Source: Dastarcus helophoroides
Taxonomy: Eukaryota > Arthropoda > Insecta > Coleoptera > Bothrideridae
Reading direction: 5' to 3'
Length of the DNA: 64,000 nucleotides
NCBI GenBank assembly: GCA_028583605.1
Contig: CM053331.1
Coordinates: 17,344,857-17,408,856 of the forward strand
Shown here: positions 59,065 through 64,000 of the stretch, piece after piece
How the letters are laid out: every line of letters starts with the position of its first letter
Numbering within the stretch: the stretch's first letter is position 1
Program-made: the position numbers and the translations under genes
The notes under the pieces: generated by a model
What the model was told of the DNA's origin: nothing
Seen by the model: only the letters and a program-made list of their open reading frames with translations
The model's database searches: none

Positions 59065-59144
59065 CAAAAATTATTCAATAATCGTTTTTAAGTACCATCC
59101 AAATCCGGTTTTACCCCGCTCTCCGATTATGCCTCCCTTACCCA

Positions 59145-60179
59145 TACATATATTATATTAACAATAGTTGATAATCTCATTTCTTTAACTTTTTAATTAC
59201 GACATAATTAAATAAGATGTAGTGATTTGAATTTAAAATGTCATAAAAATATCCTCAATCCATAGTATTACTTCACTCTAATTGAGCAAACTCGTGGTGT
59301 GCAATTCAAATTGAAACTATGAAACAATTTTACGGATTGTGCACATTTTATTTTATGAACGGGTCTATATTCTGCAAAATAATTTTTGGGTTAAAGCATT
59401 AAATTTTATTTTATTCCCAAAAGGATTTGCAGAAATTTATGCTTAAGGTTTATAGTATTAATATCAAAGGAATCTTTGAAAAAATCTTGTATTTGTACAA
59501 ACTTTTAAATTATGAGAAAACATTATGTCTACGTTGCAGATGTACCTAACAATATAGAATGTAACAGTAAAAAATATATATGGTGAGACATTAAATATTG
59601 TATTAAAGAAGGTTCTTAACGTTTTACGGTTGTCCCTTATGAGATAAAATATAAATTGAAAAGACTTATAAGAAGAAAAGAGAGCAAAGTGATAAAATTG
59701 GGGTGGTAATCTGATAAATATATCTGAAACGACTAGTCCCAGCACCATTATTGTCGTAGTTATTGTCATTTACTTCCTGTGAGAGTTATTCCACTGTTCT
59801 TAAGTATATCCATAACAGAATCCTACATCCTCAAATCATTCAAGAGTCAAGATATTTTGCTAGTATATTATTCAGATTATTTGCTTAAATACCGTCGTAG
59901 TATTGTGAAATTTGTTTAGTAACTTTAAGTTGAACAAAATTCTAAAAATTTCCTTGTATTAAAATAATAACTGGATTAAATAAATATGAAACACTTTTGT
60001 GTACTCTATGCAATTTATGTTAGGTATACAAAATTAGAAAAGCACATCTCTAAAATTAATTAACTAACTACGACGTGTATGATTAGATGCGCATGCGCAT
60101 TCGGGTGCGATCGATCATGCACGAAGTGAATATTATTAATATATAAGGGTTAATTTTAGGATTAGGTGTTAGTATCTCG
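59145..60179. other. spacer
   Basis: The 101-residue minus frame at 59464-59769 is hydrophobic and unrecognised. Confidence 0.4.
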
Positions 60180-60275
60180 CTGAAGATGATAGCTTGGCTA
60201 TCGAAACGTGTTAGAGCAACTTCTGTTGTGTTTTTTAATCTCCCTTGGTTTCAGGGGACAAGATTTGTATAAGGA
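60180..60275 (+). ncRNA. hammerhead-like tail repeat, copy E (best preserved)
   Basis: CTGAAGA, one extra T, a perfect 6-bp hairpin GATAGC-TTG-GCTATC, then GAAACGTG. The family tail follows (TTAGAGCAACTTCTGTTGTG, TTTCAGGGGACAAG). The position expected to be H17 is G, and helix I pairing is not clean, so this copy is probably not active. Confidence 0.4.
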
Positions 60276-61500
60276 GACAGTAATAATAAACTTCAATCCA
60301 CTCGAAAAATGAAAGAGTAAAGTGCATGTGTTTGCGGCTTTCCTTATTTAATTTTTTCCAATTAGTTTTTGGCGATAATTCCAAAATATTAGTAATTATT
60401 TTTTATTGTCATTAATATTTTAGGTATTTCTATTTAGCGATGACGTAAGCACTTTTAAATAATTTTAGCTACACGTTTCTAAATTTTAACTTCAGAACAA
60501 ATCGGTTGTTTGCAGTAATACTGATCAAGTGATCCATAAGCAATATTTTATATTTTCCTAAAAGATATAATCAGAAATCATCAAAGGACTATCGCCAAAG
60601 TGGCTTGTAATAAAAAATATGTGCAAAAAAGATGTTTTAGAAGAGAAGGAAAATTAAAGGAAAACAAAAAATAATAAGACCTGAAAAATTTAGAAAAATA
60701 ATATCAATAATAGTAAAAAAGCAATAAATTGTAAACCTGTGAAAGGAACAAAACAACGTTATGTTTTGCAAAATCAAGATCTTGTGAAATGGACGTGGAT
60801 CACGAAAAGGCTTAGGATGTAATAACGAAATGTGGTAGTACTGTACTGCATACCTATTACTTCTAGTAGAAATAATTTATGCTTAACTGTGATTGTAGAT
60901 TTAATTTGTTGTTTAAAGTCGATCTCTGTGATATTTCACTAATCACTCTATTATATTGAAACAATCCGCCATGATGTTAGTCCTAGTCAGGGGTAATGCC
61001 GTTCAAATTTGCTTTTTTTAAAGTTTTGATACTAATTTTTGGTAAATGATAAATATATTTTTTACTGAAACTTTCAATATTAAATATCTAAAATTTTGTA
61101 ATTTTGTCACTCTTCTACTGTAAATAAAAATGTAACAAAAATAAAGCATTTTGTCCTTAAGTGAACGGCATTTACCAGCTTCCCTTAAGCGATGATTCAA
61201 GAACCAATCGGCTTTCCTTAAATGGTAGAATTAATATTTGGGTAAATTGCTCTGCAGATACCCTGCGCATTCTTAACTCTTATTGTCATATTCTCCTCTT
61301 TCAAGATATTTATGATAACAGTTACGTATTTTATGTGTTGCTTTATCCAATTTTATATTTGGTTCATGTTTAACTTGTTGGAGACTTACAAATAGAAAAA
61401 AAAAAACTATGTGCCTAATGAGCACTGGGGTAGTAAATATCTGAGTGATAATGAGTTAACGTGTGTAAGCAACTTAAAATATTGTCGTGTGTATTATGCA
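60276..61500. other. AT-rich spacer
   Basis: Short frames at 61018-61373 overlap on both strands without recognisable domains. Confidence 0.4.
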
Positions 61501-61740
61501 TTGTTTATTACTGGTGGAATGCAGTAATGGTAATGGTTCATTACTGGTTAAATGGTGGATTGCCAGAACTGGCAAACTTCTAATGGTTCATTACTGATGG
61601 AATGCAGGATTACCAGTATTGCCAATAGCTGGCTAACCTGTAATGCTTCTTTAATGATTGAATGCAGGATTGTCAGTACCGGCAAATGCTGACGAACCTG
61701 TAATGATTCATTACTAGTTGAATGCAGGATTGCCATTGTT
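61501..61740. repeat. 60-bp minisatellite
   Basis: TAATGNTTCNTTAATG/TTACTG-type unit starts recur at 61531, 61581, 61641 and 61701. The last intervals are exactly 60 bp; the first is 10 bp shorter. Because 60 is a multiple of 3, the minus frame at 61548-61736 shows a repeated ILHSISNE-type 20-residue peptide. Probably not a gene. Confidence 0.85.
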
Positions 61741-62599
61741 GTTAAGTATTAGTGGTGGTTCTAAAATTAATGTGAATATTAATATTAAATAAATATAATT
61801 AAATATTCTTAAATTCCTCAATAACAAGTAAAAGACTCATTTTCCTCCCGCTTTTAAGGGAGTAAAATCGCTTATTGCATAAAGTCGTGCAAAAAATATA
61901 TTTTTTATATTTTCATATATTTTCTACTGCCAACGATGTCGCAATATTAGTGAATCAATACTCAATGTCTCTTCTTGGAAATAATCCCCAAGCGTAATTA
62001 GGAGTAAAACTCATTAGGACATTCTTATTGAAAAGAGAGATGCACAGTGAACTTGTATTAGAATTATCGTGTTCCATTATGCAGCTTCAACAGACAAGTA
62101 AGTAAACCTATACATTATTATATTTTCGGCATATTTTTATTAATATTTTTAATACTTTGATATTTTTTTTCACTAATTTTTATATTACATCCAACCAACC
62201 AAATTTGTATCTCTTGTCGTTTTCATGTGCCCATATTAGCCTTCATTATCTTGGACACGGTGTATACTTATATGAGTTTATTTTTACGATAACTATTAGT
62301 GTTGTAATTTGTATATTGTAAATTGTGTTTTATAATTACATAATACCTATATGTTTAAAAAGGTTCATCACTGCGTGTGATTTCGAAAATAGAGTTGTCC
62401 TATATAATTTGAGCTGGACGGCGTTTGTTCAGCACCGCCACCCTTCACTATAACAGAACTGAACATCGATGCTCATACTTTAATGCCTTTTTTTTTAATG
62501 ATTTTTGTTCAGGGGGTACTTAATCGGCGCCAAAACCCTATATCGACACAGCGCCTATTAAAAAGTTCTCAGACGTCACTTATTTTCTAGTGCAGGCGT
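61741..62599. other. spacer
   Basis: No gene or sharp repeat seen. Confidence 0.4.
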
Positions 62600-63090
62600 G
62601 CTGGTAGCCAGTACTTATTCAGCGCTGGCAAAACTGCGCTGAACCGGTACTGGCATGATACTCTTTTGTGAACTGAGCCTGCGCAAGTTGTCAGAGCTGA
62701 GCCAGTCATATATGTAATACTTCTATATGGCGTGTTGTGCATAATCGGCACTGCAAAATGCTTTGTCAAAAAGGTGAGATGAAAGTATATGTCGTAATCT
62801 TTCGAGGACAAGCATTCATTCGTTTATAGCGGAACAGCTGACAAGATGGGCGGGAACACTAATAAATAAATGATAACAATGACGACTGCTGAGAAGAGGG
62901 ATATTTGAAATAAACTTTGGGATTGGTTAATATTTTCTGTCCTCGAAAAAGACAAACATATATATCCATCGAGCTTTTTTGACACAAAAAAAGGGACAAA
63001 ACACGCCATATAGAAATATTACATATATGGAGCCAGTACCGCTGTACCGCTAGCCAGTGCAGGGCCAATGCAGAAATGTTTGCTGGGTTA
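62600..63090. mobile_element. MITE-like inverted repeat
   Basis: 62698-62740 (GAGCCAG...ATATGTAATA...ATATGGCGTGTT) is mirrored at 62998-63045. Flanking blocks with GGTACTGGC / GCCAGTACC also mirror each other. The central 250 bp is unique and unrecognised. Minus frames at 62587-63113 are shadows. Confidence 0.7.
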
Positions 63091-64000
63091 TACTTACAAT
63101 TCTTGGGCAACATATAAATCTTTTAGAGCCACCCGGTTAGGCTGTGAGTTGATTTTTAGTTTGTGTTAGAGATTTATTAAGTAGATGAGAAAATAAAACA
63201 TTCCGAGTTTTTTTAACTTCTCTCACACTAGCCATGATAATCTCAAAATTACTTTTTCAATAATATAGTATTTATGACTGTATTGTTCAGAGTGTCGAGG
63301 CAAAGCATGTGGTAGACTATCTTATTATTTTGTACACATTCTAAATAAGACTGCATTAGTTAAATTGCAGATAAAATACATAATTTGTATTCGCGATATA
63401 AGAATGTATATATATCAACTTTATATAAAAAGTTATGGAAACATGACAGAAATCTTCAAAATACTTAATACCGAAAATCCTCCAGACCCCTTGATCTTTC
63501 AGTGTTAAATATGAATTCATTGAGCTTTCTGTGTTTGCTTATAATAAAATTTATTCATTTTTTAACATTTTCATAAAAGCCACATTTTACGGCTGCTTTA
63601 ATGGAAAAACTTTGGTTATTTTAAATTTTAGAGCTCTCGACTTGTGTTTAAAGATATATTGTAGCCCTATATAAAATGACGAAACAGAGATAATAAACCA
63701 AAATAAAACAGAAATCAGCTTTTATATCTTGAAACAATTCGCATACAAATATGGTTACGATTTCATGAAAGTGTTGATGTAAAGATATCTGAAGCTTTGA
63801 GAGACCACAACAAATGCGGAATTATTTATCACGAAACTGGCCCTACTTTGTAGTTGTTTGCTTGAAAGATTGAGTCGGCAGTTAAAAGTGGATGTAAAGG
63901 CAAGCATGCAATCGCAACGTCGTAGTTCTTTCGTATGGTCCTCACGCAAGTGCTGATGGCCTCTGGAGACGCCCCAAGCAAATCCTTTACGGATTTCAGA
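63091..64000. other. spacer to window end
   Basis: Nothing recognised. The 64-residue minus frame at 63755-63949 has no family resemblance. Confidence 0.4.

Larger units (their letters stand above)
55752..59144. mobile_element. composite DNA element with nested insertions
   Basis: The left end GGGGAAGGGGAACATAACC and the inverted right end TGGGTAAGGGAGGCATAATC align at about 17 of 23 positions. Each is next to TA. Several interior copies of a CCGGTT(T/G)TGCCCC-like motif (58386, 58404, 58730, 59105) look like subterminal repeats. A second inverted pair (55962-56075 with 58241-58334) supports one older element later split by a foldback insertion and a LINE fragment. No transposase seen. Confidence 0.55.

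Noticed and set aside
61548..61736. Small repeat protein gene
   Set aside because: Periodicity comes from the 60-bp minisatellite; no promoter, splice or conservation evidence is visible.

Overview
The window looks like intergenic or heterochromatin-like DNA from a large, AT-rich animal genome, most likely an insect or other arthropod. The evidence is the strong A+T bias, the lack of any long undamaged host reading frame, and a repeat set typical of arthropods: Ty3/gypsy LTR elements, Penelope-like elements, LINEs with an RNase H domain, mariner-type terminal repeats ending in CAGG next to TA, and KRBA2/Ginger-type integrase fragments. I saw no tRNA, rRNA, CRISPR array or bacterial-style operon. 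I could not support any intact host protein-coding gene. Short exons of a large-intron gene cannot be excluded by eye.

Layout. 0-7 kb: AT-rich spacer with a 575-bp dispersed repeat (second copy at 50 kb), a hammerhead-like tail repeat, copies of a MITE-like family and a lone mariner-like terminus. 7.4-11.4 kb: a complete but internally deleted Ty3/gypsy element on the minus strand. Its 276-bp LTRs differ at 6 sites; gag, protease and integrase are damaged, most of the reverse transcriptase and RNase H is missing, and an 82-bp minisatellite lies before the 3' LTR. 13.5-16.7 kb: a hammerhead-like repeat followed by a nested inverted repeat of about 2.8 kb whose two arms still encode similar short peptides. 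20.2-21.2 kb: a broken KRBA2/Ginger-like integrase. 22.1-22.5 kb: a 373-bp palindrome carrying two facing hammerhead-like cores. 26.0-27.1 kb: the front part of a Penelope-like reverse transcriptase, with a 169-bp palindrome nearby. 28.2-29.4 kb: degenerate T-rich array. 29.9-31.3 kb: a 1.34-kb foldback element with TA flanks (second copy at 48.3-49.5 kb). 33.9 kb: a 278-bp palindrome. 36.6 kb: a deleted DDE transposase remnant. 42.2-44.9 kb: a decayed LINE with endonuclease, reverse transcriptase (YADD) and RNase H. 47.3-48.1 kb: another long inverted repeat. 51.2 kb: a MITE. 54.1 kb: a solo LTR flanked by GTAT. 55.8-59.1 kb: a composite DNA element holding a foldback, a LINE endonuclease fragment embedded in (TAA)n, and a 212-bp near-perfect palindrome. 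60-64 kb: a hammerhead-like tail repeat, a 60-bp minisatellite and one more inverted repeat.

Two themes tie the window together. First, long imperfect palindromes and foldback elements from several unrelated families are very common: at least ten, with arms of about 75 to 500 bp. Second, short RNA-like motifs recur (CTGA-N-GA box, small hairpin, GAAAC, in two groups followed by GTC). They resemble hammerhead ribozyme cores of the kind known from Penelope-like elements. All coding remnants are mobile-element proteins, and none appears able to make a full product.
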